Shown here one piece after another: positions 25,247 through 34,110 of a DNA stretch of 64,000 bases. The notes beneath the pieces are model-generated. The model saw nothing but the letters and a program-made list of their open reading frames with translations. It did no database searches and was not told the DNA's origin. Numbering within the stretch: the stretch's first letter is position 1; every line of letters starts with the position of its first letter. The translations under genes were made by a program, and so were the position numbers. The stretch is from Pseudomonas graminis (lineage in GTDB: Bacteria > Pseudomonadota > Gammaproteobacteria > Pseudomonadales > Pseudomonadaceae): positions 3,858,501 to 3,922,500 of the forward strand of contig NZ_CP053746.1 of the NCBI RefSeq assembly GCF_013201545.1. Reading direction: 5' to 3'.

Positions 25247-26911
25247 TTACATATTGGGATAGGTCGGCCCGCCTGCGCCTTCCGGTGCTACCCACGTGAT
25301 GTTCTGCGATGGATCCTTGATGTCGCAGGTTTTGCAGTGGACGCAGTTCTGCGCGTTGATCTGGAAGCGTTTCGCGCCGTCTTCCTGGGTCACCACCTCG
25401 TAAACCCCTGCCGGGCAGTAACGCTGCGCAGGCTCGTCGTACTTGGGCAGGTTGACGCTGATCGGGATGCTCGGGTCCTTCAGCTTCAAGTGGCAGGGCT
25501 GTTCTTCTTCGTGGTTGGTGCCAGAGATGAACACCGAACTTAGCTTGTCGAAGCTCAGCTTGCCGTCGGGTTTCGGGTAGTCGATCTTCTTCGAGTCGGC
25601 CGCCAGCTTCATGCACGCATAGTCAGGTTTGTTGTCGTGCAGGGTGAAGGGGATCTTGCCGCCGAACAGGTTCTGATCGATAAAGTTGAAGGCGCCCCCG
25701 AAGATGGCGCCGAACTTGTGAACCGCCGCGCCAAAGTTGCGGCTGGCGAACAGCTCTTCGTGCAGCCAGCTGGCTTTGAAACCTTCAACGTAGCCGTTCA
25801 GCGCATCGCCACCCTCGTTGCCGGCAAACAACGCATCCGCCACTGCTTCAGCGGCGAGCATGCCGGACTTCATGGCGGTGTGGCTGCCCTTGATCTTGGC
25901 GAAGTTCAGGGTGCCCAGGTCGCAACCGATCAGCGCGCCACCGGGAAAGACCATCTTCGGCAGCGAATTCAGTCCGCCCTTGCAGATGGCCCGAGCGCCG
26001 TAACTGATGCGCTTGCCGCCTTCCAGGTATTGCTTGAGGACCGGGTGGTGCTTGAGGCGCTGGAATTCATCGAACGGCGACAGGTACGGGTTGGCGTAGG
26101 ACAGATCCACGATCAGCCCGACCACGACCTGATTGTTTTCCAAGTGGTAAAGGAACGAGCCGCCGGTGTTTTCAGTGCCCATGATGTCCAGCGGCCAACC
26201 GGCGGTGTGCACCACCAGGCCTGGCTGGTGTTTGGCCGGATCGACTTCCCAGATTTCCTTCAGACCGATGCCGTAATGCTGGGCGTCGGCCTCACTGTCG
26301 AGGTTAAAGCGGTTGATCAGTTGCTTGCCGATGTGACCACGGCAGCCTTCGGCGAACAGCGTGTACTTGCCGCGCAGTTCCATGCCGGGGGTGTACAGGC
26401 CTTCTTTCGGATTGCCTTCGCGGTCAACGCCCAGGTCGCCGGTGAGAATCCCGCGCACCACGCCGCTTTCATCGATCAGCGCTTCCTGAGCCGCAAAGCC
26501 CGGGTAGATTTCGACGCCCAGGTTCTCGGCCTGCTGTGCCATCCAGCGGCACAGGTTGCCCAGGGAGATGATGTAGTTGCCTTCGTTGTGCATGGTCTTG
26601 GGAACAAATGCCCCCGGGACTTTCTGGCTGGCGTCGGCACCGGTCAGCACATAGATGTCGTCGTCTTTAACCGGGGTGTTGAGCGGGGCGCCGAGGGCTT
26701 TCCAGTCAGGGAAGAGTTCGTCGAGGGCTCGGGGTTCGAACACCGCGCCGGAGAGGATGTGGGCACCGACCTCGGAGCCTTTTTCCACGACGCAGACGCT
26801 GATTTCCTGACCGGCGTCAGCGGCTCTCTGTTTCAGGCGGCAAGCGGCAGACAGCCCGGCGGGCCCGGCTCCGACGATGACGACGTCGAACTCCATAAAT
26901 TCGCGTTCCAC
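25247..26911 (-). CDS. Electron-transfer flavoprotein:ubiquinone oxidoreductase
   Basis: A 554-residue ETF-QO. FAD-binding GAGPAGLSAACRLKQR sits at residues 13-28, and a C-terminal 4Fe-4S cluster has YCPAGVYEV and NCVHCKTCDIKDPSQNI (about 492-535). It takes electrons from EtfAB, reduced by acyl-CoA and other dehydrogenases, and passes them to ubiquinone at the inner membrane. The start is a GTG at 26911 with AGGAG 7 bases before it; an ATG five codons later (MEFDVV) is the alternative. It is divergent from etfBA, with which it works. Confidence 0.94.
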   Translation of the reverse strand: MEREFMEFDVVIVGAGPAGLSAACRLKQRAADAGQEISVCVVEKGSEVGAHILSGAVFEPRALDELFPDWKALGAPLNTPVKDDDIYVLTGADASQKVPGAFVPKTMHNEGNYIISLGNLCRWMAQQAENLGVEIYPGFAAQEALIDESGVVRGILTGDLGVDREGNPKEGLYTPGMELRGKYTLFAEGCRGHIGKQLINRFNLDSEADAQHYGIGLKEIWEVDPAKHQPGLVVHTAGWPLDIMGTENTGGSFLYHLENNQVVVGLIVDLSYANPYLSPFDEFQRLKHHPVLKQYLEGGKRISYGARAICKGGLNSLPKMVFPGGALIGCDLGTLNFAKIKGSHTAMKSGMLAAEAVADALFAGNEGGDALNGYVEGFKASWLHEELFASRNFGAAVHKFGAIFGGAFNFIDQNLFGGKIPFTLHDNKPDYACMKLAADSKKIDYPKPDGKLSFDKLSSVFISGTNHEEEQPCHLKLKDPSIPISVNLPKYDEPAQRYCPAGVYEVVTQEDGAKRFQINAQNCVHCKTCDIKDPSQNITWVAPEGAGGPTYPNM

Positions 26912-27021
26912 AGGCTATCTCCTACTCAAGGCTCAACGGCGTATTTTTAGACGTATTGTTATAGATGGCTAAAACCGACACCGGGAAGGTCGTTCACCCG
27001 GGTGTCATCGTGAAGGCGCGC

Positions 27022-27050
27022 ATTATATCTACACCACCTCGCAGGTCCAA
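27022..27050 (-). promoter_or_regulatory. Candidate sigma-70 promoter of etfQO
   Basis: On the minus strand TATAAT (27022-27027) has a TTGGAC (27045-27050) 17 bp upstream. The -10 is perfect and the -35 is weak. The start point would be about 100 bp before the etfQO start codon. Confidence 0.5.
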
Positions 27051-27052
27051 TA

Positions 27053-27066
27053 CAAACGTTTGTTTG
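27053..27066. promoter_or_regulatory. PsrA-type operator (CAAAC-N4-GTTTG)
   Basis: CAAAC-GTTT-GTTTG matches the published PsrA box, (G/C)AAAC-N2-4-GTTT(G/C). It sits next to the -35 of the predicted etfQO promoter in the etfQO/etfBA gap. PsrA is the long-chain fatty-acid sensor reported to control etf and beta-oxidation genes in Pseudomonas. A weaker half-match, CAAAC-CC-GTTGG, lies at 27207-27218. Confidence 0.65.
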
Positions 27067-27472
27067 AATCGGCCGAAACCCTGATAAATCATGGTGAGGC
27101 GGCTTGTGACTGGCGTTTATGTCGTATTGACCCGACCAGACGTTGCGGTCAAGATACGGGCGGTTTTGCACTCGGCCCAGCTGGCTGTTCGCCTCGGCTG
27201 CCGGTACAAACCCGTTGGCAGCAGAACACCGCTAAAAGCAACGTGAGCATCGCCCCCGCGCCACCTTCAGCCCCACCCCGGCGGCGCGCTGCAGTTTACA
27301 CGGGCGATCAGCGTCTGGCTTGGATTGCCGCTGTAGCGTCGCCACTTTTGCTGACATCAGCGTTCGGCAACCGCGAATACGTTGTTTTCACAGGTGTTCT
27401 TTACACTGACGAGTACCCATCGCCGGGCATGGCCTGGCGATTTTCTTTTCACCGGAGAGAAACGAGGAATCC
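27067..27472 (+). promoter_or_regulatory. Upstream region of etfBA
   Basis: About 400 bp with no supported gene; it should carry the etfBA promoter and leader. The ribosome-binding site GGAGAG lies about 13 bases before the etfB ATG. No clear -35/-10 pair was settled by eye. Confidence 0.4.
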
Positions 27473-28222
27473 ATGAAGGTTCTTGTAGCTGTCAAACGAG
27501 TGGTCGACTACAACGTCAAGGTTCGCGTCAAAGCGGACAACTCCGGCGTCGATCTCGCCAACGTTAAAATGTCGATGAACCCCTTCTGCGAAATCGCTGT
27601 AGAAGAAGCCGTGCGCCTGAAAGAGAAGGGCGTTGCGACCGAGATCGTTGTCGTTTCCATCGGTCCGACCACGGCTCAGGAGCAACTGCGCACCGCGCTG
27701 GCACTGGGTGCCGATCGCGCCATCCTCGTAGAATCCGCTGACGAACTGACCTCCCTGGCCGTGGCCAAGTTGCTCAAGGCTGTTGTCGACAAAGAGCAGC
27801 CGCAGCTGGTCATCCTCGGCAAGCAGGCAATCGACAGCGACAACAACCAGACCGGCCAGATGCTGGCTGCGCTGAGCGGCTATGCTCAAGGCACGTTTGC
27901 CTCGAAAGTCGAAGTCTCCGGCGACAGCGTCAATGTCACCCGTGAAATCGACGCCGGCGCGCAGACCGTCTCTCTCAAGCTGCCGGCCATTGTCACCACC
28001 GACCTGCGCTTGAACGAGCCGCGCTACGCGTCGCTGCCAAACATCATGAAAGCCAAGAAAAAGCCGCTCGAAGTGCTGACCCCTGATGCGTTGGGTGTTT
28101 CGATTGCGTCCACCAACAAGACCCTGAAGGTTGAAGCTCCGGCTGCCCGCAGTGCAGGCATCAAGGTCAAGTCGGTTGCTGAACTGGTCGATAAACTGAA
28201 AAACGAAGCGAAGGTGATCTGA
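27473..28222 (+). CDS. etfB: Electron transfer flavoprotein beta subunit
   Basis: A 249-residue EtfB beginning [20 protein letters not shown], with the ETF domain fold. The AMP-binding loop [20 protein letters not shown] (about 59-78) and the recognition segment near 190-200 ([15 protein letters not shown], which contacts partner dehydrogenases) are clear. It pairs with EtfA to shuttle electrons from acyl-CoA dehydrogenases to EtfQO. It overlaps etfA by 1 base (TGATG). Confidence 0.95.
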   Translation: MKVLVAVKRVVDYNVKVRVKADNSGVDLANVKMSMNPFCEIAVEEAVRLKEKGVATEIVVVSIGPTTAQEQLRTALALGADRAILVESADELTSLAVAKLLKAVVDKEQPQLVILGKQAIDSDNNQTGQMLAALSGYAQGTFASKVEVSGDSVNVTREIDAGAQTVSLKLPAIVTTDLRLNEPRYASLPNIMKAKKKPLEVLTPDALGVSIASTNKTLKVEAPAARSAGIKVKSVAELVDKLKNEAKVI

Positions 28223-29151
28223 TGACGACCCTGGTTATCGCTGAGCACGAAAACGGCGCAATCGCTCCCGCCACCCTCAACACCGTTGCCGCGGCTGCCA
28301 AGATCGGTGGTGACATTCACGTTCTGGTCGCGGGCCACAACGTCGGTGCCGTTGGCGAAGCTGTTGCAAAAATCGCAGGCGTGTCCAAGGTCCTCGTGGC
28401 TGACAATGCGGCCTACGAACACCAACTGCCGGAAAACGTCGCCCCGCTGGTCGTCGAGCTGGCTTCGGCCTACAGCCACGTGCTGGCTGCTGCAACCTCC
28501 AACGGCAAGAACATCCTGCCGCGTGTGGCCGCCCAGTTGGACGTCGACCAGATCTCCGAGATCATCTCGGTTGAAAGCGCTGACACCTTCAAGCGCCCGA
28601 TCTATGCGGGCAACGCCATTGCGACCGTTCAGTCGTCGGCCGCCGTGAAGGTCATCACCGTTCGGGCTACCGGCTTTGACGCCGTGGCAGCTGAAGGCGG
28701 TTCTGCGTCGGTTGAAGCCGTCAGCGCAGCTCACGATGCGGGCAAGTCGTCTTTCGTCAGCGAAGAGCTGGCCAAGTCCGACCGTCCGGAACTGACCGCT
28801 GCCAAGATCGTTGTTTCCGGCGGCCGCGGCATGCAGAACGGCGACAACTTCAGGCACCTCTACACCCTGGCTGACAAGCTGGGTGCAGCGGTCGGCGCTT
28901 CCCGCGCGGCCGTCGACGCAGGCTTTGTGCCCAACGACATGCAGGTCGGTCAGACCGGCAAGATCGTCGCGCCACAGCTGTACATCGCGGTCGGCATCTC
29001 CGGCGCGATCCAGCATCTGGCAGGCATGAAGGACTCCAAAGTGATCGTCGCGATCAACAAGGACGAAGAAGCGCCAATCTTCCAGGTGGCGGATTACGGC
29101 CTCGTCGCGGATCTGTTCGAAGCGATCCCTGAGTTGGAGAAGCTGGTTTAA
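28222..29151 (+). CDS. etfA: Electron transfer flavoprotein alpha subunit
   Basis: A 309-residue EtfA. The C-terminal FAD-binding domain has [14 protein letters not shown] (about 196-209), [20 protein letters not shown] (about 227-246), [20 protein letters not shown] and [23 protein letters not shown]. It binds the FAD that takes electrons one by one. Translationally coupled to etfB (ATG overlaps the etfB stop). A structured region with a terminator-like end follows. Confidence 0.95.
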   Translation: MTTLVIAEHENGAIAPATLNTVAAAAKIGGDIHVLVAGHNVGAVGEAVAKIAGVSKVLVADNAAYEHQLPENVAPLVVELASAYSHVLAAATSNGKNILPRVAAQLDVDQISEIISVESADTFKRPIYAGNAIATVQSSAAVKVITVRATGFDAVAAEGGSASVEAVSAAHDAGKSSFVSEELAKSDRPELTAAKIVVSGGRGMQNGDNFRHLYTLADKLGAAVGASRAAVDAGFVPNDMQVGQTGKIVAPQLYIAVGISGAIQHLAGMKDSKVIVAINKDEEAPIFQVADYGLVADLFEAIPELEKLV

Positions 29152-29175
29152 TCCACTTCCCTGACTTATAAAGAG

Positions 29176-29254
29176 AACCCGTTCGTTCGGGCTGCCGCAA
29201 GCGTGTTCACTTGATGAACCAGCGCTCAAGCAGTCGGATCTGACGGGTTTTTTT
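29176..29254 (+). terminator. Candidate terminator after etfA with long structured loop
   Basis: AACCCGT (29176-29182) can pair with ACGGGTT (29243-29249), followed by seven T. The 60-base loop itself can fold (CTTGA/TCAAG and others). It works as a terminator on paper; the long loop also leaves room for an RNA element ahead of the next gene. Confidence 0.5.
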
Positions 29255-29278
29255 ATGGGCTGAAAAAAGGACGTCGTC

Positions 29279-30103
29279 ATGTTGTCGCCAAAGCAGACGC
29301 TGGCTTCACTGCTGGGCGGGTTGCTGTTGCTGCCGTCGCTGGCCTGGTCTGCGGGCAAGTGTGACCGGCTGATTGTCACCGGCAGCCCGGATGCGCCGCC
29401 GTACCTGTGGCGCGACCCGCAGGACCCCAAACACCTGATGGGCGCCAATGCCGACCTGCTCAAGGAGGTCGCGCAGCAGGTCGGCGTCAAGGTCGAGCTG
29501 CTGTATGGCGGCAAGCGCAGCCAGGCCCTTGAGGAAGTGCGCACCGGGCGCATGGACATGCTCGCCGACACGCCGCTCAACAGCGCCGAGCTGGAATCCC
29601 TGGACTTTATCCATCCGCCCATCGCCCAGAACGACATCATGGTCTGGACCCGCAACGGCCACGAGCAGCCCTTCAACTCACTGGCCGATCTGCAGGGCCA
29701 TACTGGGGCCATGTCTGAGAAGACCCGGGTGACCGCCGGATTCGATCAGGCGATCAGGGCGCAGTTGACGCTGGAGAAGCAGGCCAGTCTCGTTCAGGCG
29801 TTTCAGAAACTGGCGGCGGGGCAGGTCGGATTTGTCCTGGCGGGCCGCTACGCCGGGATGGCCGTGACCCAGGCGCTGGACATCGCCAAAGACCTGCAAA
29901 CCCAGCCCGCGGTTCTTGATCATCCGGGGTTTTATCTGGCGTTGTCGTTCAACTCGGCCTGCAACGATCCATGGCTGCGCGGACAGCTGGCGAAAAAAAT
30001 GACAGAATTGGCGGCTTCCGGTCGCTCCGGTGAAGCCGTCACGCGCAATCTGGACCTGTGGAAAAACCAATTGCAGCAGTCCGGCAATGCCCTCCATCAG
30101 TAG
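29279..30103 (+). CDS. Periplasmic amino-acid-binding-like protein (SBP_bac_3)
   Basis: A 274-residue protein with a signal peptide (cleavage near AWSAG, residue 24) and a type II periplasmic binding fold (family 3). Typical traits are the initial strand CDRLIVTGSPDAPPYLW, and MGANADLLKEVAQQVGVKVE where family members have GF-D-DL. No ABC permease or ATPase genes are nearby. It starts a tight cluster: the next gene (DUF4398 lipoprotein) begins 9 bases after its stop. It may be a sensor or scavenging domain, not a transporter component. AAGGA precedes the ATG. Confidence 0.8.
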   Translation: MLSPKQTLASLLGGLLLLPSLAWSAGKCDRLIVTGSPDAPPYLWRDPQDPKHLMGANADLLKEVAQQVGVKVELLYGGKRSQALEEVRTGRMDMLADTPLNSAELESLDFIHPPIAQNDIMVWTRNGHEQPFNSLADLQGHTGAMSEKTRVTAGFDQAIRAQLTLEKQASLVQAFQKLAAGQVGFVLAGRYAGMAVTQALDIAKDLQTQPAVLDHPGFYLALSFNSACNDPWLRGQLAKKMTELAASGRSGEAVTRNLDLWKNQLQQSGNALHQ

Positions 30104-30112
30104 GAATGTGTT

Positions 30113-30478
30113 TTGAGCTTTCTCTTGAAAATCCAGCCTGTATTCGGCGCTGTCGTGCTCGCCGCCCTCGTCGGCTGTGCCAACGACCCGGCGCCCACCG
30201 AACAACTCAAACTCACCGAACAGGCTGTCGCCCAGGCCACTGCAGTCGGTGCTACGGATGAAGAGGCGGACCTGGTGACAGCCCAGGCGAAGCTGACCCA
30301 AGCTCGCGCCGACATGGCGGACAAGTCCTACAAGGATGCGCGTATGCAGGCCGAACAGGCCGAGCTGGACGCGCGTCTGGCCGAGGCCCGAGTATTGACC
30401 CAGAAGAGCGAAGCGCAGGTGGCTCAGGTCAACACCCGGCTCGAGCGTCTGCGCAAGCAGTTGGGGGCCAGCCAATGA
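30113..30478 (+). CDS. DUF4398 lipoprotein
   Basis: A 121-residue protein with a lipobox (LVGC, Cys22) and a DUF4398 helical domain rich in Ala/Gln/Lys (coiled-coil from about residue 30 to 118). The start is a TTG preceded by AGGAAT. The last codon overlaps the ATG of the OmpA-domain gene by 4 bases (ATGA), so the two are coupled. DUF4398 has no defined function; its pairing with an OmpA-domain protein points to the envelope. Confidence 0.8.
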   Translation: MSFLLKIQPVFGAVVLAALVGCANDPAPTEQLKLTEQAVAQATAVGATDEEADLVTAQAKLTQARADMADKSYKDARMQAEQAELDARLAEARVLTQKSEAQVAQVNTRLERLRKQLGASQ

Positions 30479-31290
30479 ATGCTGTCGTGCGAAGCCTCAG
30501 TCTCGGCCTCATGCTGGCCAGTGCCGGTCTTGCGGGCTGTGCCGGCCACCAGAGCAGTGAGCAGTCATTGCAGGGTGCCATTGCCGATTACCAGAAGGTC
30601 AAGGAAGACACCAACGTCCTGCGCAGCGCGCCGAAGGATGTCATCCGCGCCGGTGAATTGCTCGGCCGGGCCGAGCGCCTGTCGAGCTATATCGGCAGCG
30701 CTGACGACGTCAGCCATTACGCGTACTTGAGCAGCCGTTACAGCGCCATCGCCCGGGAGCACAGCAAGCTGCTGTTGAATCAGGAAAAGCTCGCGCGACT
30801 GGAGCTGGAGCGTCAGCGCCTGCAGCTGGCTTTGCGTGAAGCCAAGCTGGCAGGTGCCCAGCAACAAGGCAAGTGGGCGGAAGATCAGGTGATCAGTCTG
30901 TCGACACAGCAGAACGAGCGCGGGCTGGTGATGACCCTCGGCGACATGCTTTTTGATACCGGCCGCGCCGAACTGAAAAGCTCGGCCAACCGCACGGTGC
31001 TGAAGGTCGTGCAGTTCCTGCAATTCAATCCAAAGCGTGTGGTGCGCATTGAGGGCTACACCGACAGCACTGGCGATGCTCGGGAAAACCTTGCACTGTC
31101 GAAGGACCGCGCACAGGCCGTTGCTGACGTGCTGTCTGATCTGGGCATCGAGGAAGACCGCATGCAGGTTGAAGGTTACGGTGATCAGTACCCGGTGGAC
31201 GCCAACACCTCTGAAAGCGGCCGTGCACAGAATCGCCGTGTCGAAATCGTCTTCTCGGACGACAAGGGACATTTGAGCGCGCCTCGCTAA
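30475..31290 (+). CDS. OmpA-family lipoprotein with DUF4398 region
   Basis: A 271-residue protein with a lipobox (LAGC, Cys22), a helical middle region (about 30-150, DUF4398-like, with DYQKVKEDTNVLRSAPKDVI and a long Arg/Leu/Gln coiled coil) and a C-terminal OmpA domain (about 152-265). The peptidoglycan-binding residues are in VRIEGYTDSTGDARENLALS and SESGRAQNRRVEIV. It likely links the outer membrane to peptidoglycan. It overlaps the previous gene by 4 bases. Confidence 0.88.
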   Translation: MNAVVRSLSLGLMLASAGLAGCAGHQSSEQSLQGAIADYQKVKEDTNVLRSAPKDVIRAGELLGRAERLSSYIGSADDVSHYAYLSSRYSAIAREHSKLLLNQEKLARLELERQRLQLALREAKLAGAQQQGKWAEDQVISLSTQQNERGLVMTLGDMLFDTGRAELKSSANRTVLKVVQFLQFNPKRVVRIEGYTDSTGDARENLALSKDRAQAVADVLSDLGIEEDRMQVEGYGDQYPVDANTSESGRAQNRRVEIVFSDDKGHLSAPR

Positions 31291-31340
31291 GGCGCAGAGG
31301 AATGTCGGAATCCGAGTGATTCAAACGCCGCGCCCTCTAG

Positions 31341-31382
31341 CCGGAACAGGAACTGTCACCGTACACTTCCGAACTGTTCCGG
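31341..31382. promoter_or_regulatory. Operator-like repeats before MocR-type gene
   Basis: CCGGAACAG (31341-31349) and CTGTTCCGG (31374-31382) make a perfect 9-bp inverted repeat over 24 bp. Within it GAACTGT occurs twice in direct orientation (31350 and 31371), exactly 21 bp, about two helical turns, apart. Repeats spaced by whole turns are known for dimeric MocR regulators, so autoregulation is plausible. Confidence 0.5.
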
Positions 31383-31440
31383 TGATCCTGCTTTTTGATC
31401 AACGGATACAAGATCAAAGCACAGGATCGAGGGACGCGAA

Positions 31441-32880
31441 ATGACCAGTCTGTTGCTGTACCAACGCATCGCCCAACAGCTGGCCGAAGACATTCGCCGG
31501 GGCGTGTATCAGCCAGGCGAACGCGTGCCGTCCGTGCGCAAGATGAGCTCTCAGCTCAACGTCAGTCATGCCACCGTCCTGCAGGCCTACGCCAACCTTG
31601 AAGACCAGGGTTTGATCCGCGCCCGGCCACAGTCCGGGTACTACGTGCACCAAACCCCGGCCCTCACGGCGGCGACTCCCGATATCGCTCGGGTGGAGCG
31701 CCCCGGCCTGGTCACCCGCGCCAGCATCATTCAACAGGTGCTGGTCGAGGCGCGGCGGGAAGGGGTGTTCGCGTTTGGCGCGGCGGTCCCGCACATCGAT
31801 TACCTGCCCCTGCGCGCGTTGCACCAGCAACTGGCCAAGGTCACCCGCTTTCAGAGCCCTCGGGCGTTCAATTACATGTTCAGCCCCGGCTTCGAGCCGC
31901 TGCGCCGTCAGGTGGCGATTCGCATGCGCGACGCTGGCGTGGTGATCGACCCGTCTGAAGTCGTGATCACCCATGGCTGCGTCGACGCGCTGCAAATGTC
32001 ACTGCGGGTGCTGACCAGTCCGGGCGACCTGATCGCCGCAGAATCCCCGACCTACTACGGCCTGCTGCAGCTGGCTGATCTGCTTGGCCTGAAAGTCATC
32101 GAAATTCCCAGCGACCCCAACACCGGCATCAGCCTCGAAGCCTTGCAGCTGGCTGCCAATCAATGGTCGATCAAAGCGCTGGTGATGACGTCCCGGCTAA
32201 GCAATCCGCTGGGCAGCACTATGCCGGAGGAGCGGCAGAAACACCTGCTGCGCCTGGCGTCGGACTTCGACATTCAAATCATCGAAGACGACATCTACGG
32301 CGAGTTGATGTACGAGCAGAACAAGACGAAAGCCTTGAAAGCCTTCGACCGGCTGGGCCATGTCATCTACTGCTCCAGCTTTTCCAAGACCCTGTCTCCC
32401 GGGGTGCGTATTGGCTGGATGATCGCCGGGAAATACCAGGCTGAAATCCAGCGTCTGCAAACCTTCAGCACCCACTCAGCGTGCAGCGTGACGCAGATGG
32501 CGGTGGCGTCTTATCTCGAAAACGGCGGGTATGACCGGCACTTGCGCTTTATCCGCCAGGAGCACCGCAAAAATCTCAGCGCGTTTCAGCTGGCGGTGCA
32601 GCAGATGTTCCCGGAAGGCACGCAGATCAGTCGACCTGCGGGTGGGTTCATTCTATGGATCAGCCTGCCGGGACGGGTGAACACCCAGGAGTTGCACGTG
32701 CGTGCGCTGGAGCAGGGCATCAGCATCGCACCGGGCCTGATTTTCAGTAATACGGAGCAGTTCAACCACTGCATTCGCCTGAATTGCGGTCTGCCGTGGA
32801 ACCGTGAAGCGGAGAGGGCGTTGATGACAGTGGGCATGCTCGCCAAGCAGCTGTGCCAGGATGCCGGGCAATCCTGGTGA
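31441..32880 (+). CDS. MocR-type regulator (GntR HTH plus aminotransferase fold)
   Basis: A 479-residue protein: N-terminal GntR winged HTH (about 5-72; PGERVPSVRKMSSQLNVSHA) and a C-terminal class I aminotransferase-like domain (about 110-475). The PLP lysine is Lys316 in CSSFSKTLSPGVRIGW. Members (MocR, GabR, PdxR) bind PLP and an amino compound and control amino acid or vitamin B6 genes. The genes it controls are unknown; possible target repeats lie just upstream at 31341-31382. Confidence 0.9.
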   Translation: MTSLLLYQRIAQQLAEDIRRGVYQPGERVPSVRKMSSQLNVSHATVLQAYANLEDQGLIRARPQSGYYVHQTPALTAATPDIARVERPGLVTRASIIQQVLVEARREGVFAFGAAVPHIDYLPLRALHQQLAKVTRFQSPRAFNYMFSPGFEPLRRQVAIRMRDAGVVIDPSEVVITHGCVDALQMSLRVLTSPGDLIAAESPTYYGLLQLADLLGLKVIEIPSDPNTGISLEALQLAANQWSIKALVMTSRLSNPLGSTMPEERQKHLLRLASDFDIQIIEDDIYGELMYEQNKTKALKAFDRLGHVIYCSSFSKTLSPGVRIGWMIAGKYQAEIQRLQTFSTHSACSVTQMAVASYLENGGYDRHLRFIRQEHRKNLSAFQLAVQQMFPEGTQISRPAGGFILWISLPGRVNTQELHVRALEQGISIAPGLIFSNTEQFNHCIRLNCGLPWNREAERALMTVGMLAKQLCQDAGQSW

Positions 32881-32997
32881 ACTCGTAGGGTTGCCAGCTT
32901 TCCATACGTTATCGGGGGAGGCAGACAGGGCCAACTTGTCAGTCGCCATGCAAAGGGCCAGCATATGGCCCCTGTCTTACTTACTGCCGTTCAGACT

Positions 32998-33714
32998 ATG
33001 AAATCACTGCGTTGTGTAAGTGTGATGTTGTTGGTGATGCTTAGCGCTTGTGATGCCGACAAAGCGCCCACGCCACCGGCGAAAGCCACTGCGTCGGCGC
33101 TCGGTGCGCGTGCTGATGCGCCCGCTGTGTCGCCTGCGTCTCCCGAGCCAGCGAAGCCTGCCTCTGGAGCTGAGCCTTCGTCTGCAGTGCCGGACAAGCC
33201 TGCGGTTGAAGCGCCAGAGGTCCATGCCCTTTCGCCGAATATCAAGACCGTGCCGGTTGTCGCGTCGGGGAAGGCGTCGGTTGAAACGCCGCGAGCGATT
33301 ACCAACGCCAAAACGGCTGACGATAAGGCGGCGGGCTCCAACGCCAAATCCGCCAAGGTTAAAGCGGATAATGCCGAAGTGGCGCGGCGTGCCCCAGTGG
33401 CCAGCAAGAGTAAATCGGCGTCCCAAGTGGTGAAGGAAACCAAGCTGAACAAAGTGCCGCTGGACCTTAGCCTGCCCCCTGAGATGGTCAAGCAGCTGAC
33501 CCCGCCGGCTAATGTGATCAGCTCCGCGTTGAAGTCCAAGGCGCCCTCAACCGGTGCCAAGCCCCTGCTTCCGAAAATGTTTCCTGACGCGAACGCTGAC
33601 CCTGACTTCCAGATGCAAGGCCGTCTGCTGAGCAACGAAATGGACTTGCAGTTGCGCAATGAGGCGCGCAAGGACGTGGAAGGCGCTGCGCTGGATTTCA
33701 CATTCAAGAAGTGA
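32998..33714 (+). CDS. Ala/Pro/Lys-rich lipoprotein, unknown function
   Basis: A protein of 238 residues if started at the ATG at 32998; an upstream ATG at 32965 adds 11. Either way there is a signal peptide ending in a lipobox (MLSAC). After it come about 130 residues of low complexity (Ala, Pro, Lys, Ser), then a more ordered C-terminal part, LNKVPLDLSLPPEMVKQLTP onward and PDFQMQGRLLSNEMDLQLRN. I do not recognise the family. The disordered linker plus conserved-looking end is what one expects of an envelope-spanning or envelope-tethered protein. Confidence 0.65.
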   Translation: MKSLRCVSVMLLVMLSACDADKAPTPPAKATASALGARADAPAVSPASPEPAKPASGAEPSSAVPDKPAVEAPEVHALSPNIKTVPVVASGKASVETPRAITNAKTADDKAAGSNAKSAKVKADNAEVARRAPVASKSKSASQVVKETKLNKVPLDLSLPPEMVKQLTPPANVISSALKSKAPSTGAKPLLPKMFPDANADPDFQMQGRLLSNEMDLQLRNEARKDVEGAALDFTFKK

Positions 33715-33808
33715 TGAACCCGTGACCCGGTCTCAGTGCCCGATTTCAAACGTGTGTTTTAGCGCGTAAGATCCTGCCATCGTTCTCACCGCCACACAGG
33801 TTTTTTTC

Positions 33809-34066
33809 ATGGAATGCCGTCCAGGCTGCGGCGCATGCTGCATCGCGCCGTCCATTACCTCACCGATTCCCGGCATGCCCAACGGCAAACCTGCGGGCAT
33901 GCGCTGTCTGCACCTGTCGCTGGACATGCTCTGCGGCATATTTGGACAGCCGGAAAGGCCGGCGGTGTGTGGCCAGTTTGCGGCGGAGCCTGAAGTCTGC
34001 GGCACCAGTTCAGAGGAGGCAATTCGACTGATCGGCTGGTGGGAAAAGATGACATCGGTGGCATGA
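33809..34066 (+). CDS. YkgJ-family cysteine cluster protein
   Basis: An 85-residue protein with the cysteine pattern of YkgJ: MECRPGCGACC at the start, then RCLHL and LDMLCGIF, then VCGQF. These Cys residues are thought to bind zinc or an Fe-S cluster. The start lies in a T-rich stretch with a weak ribosome-binding site. The role is unknown. It precedes the START-domain gene by 44 bp. Confidence 0.82.
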   Translation: MECRPGCGACCIAPSITSPIPGMPNGKPAGMRCLHLSLDMLCGIFGQPERPAVCGQFAAEPEVCGTSSEEAIRLIGWWEKMTSVA

Positions 34067-34110
34067 AGTGCGACCGGTCGTGACTGAACTTCAACAATAA
34101 GGAACAACAT

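Noticed and set aside
28024..29712. 562-codon open frame opposite etfA and the binding-protein gene
   Set aside because: It crosses two convincing genes and their terminator on the opposite strand.
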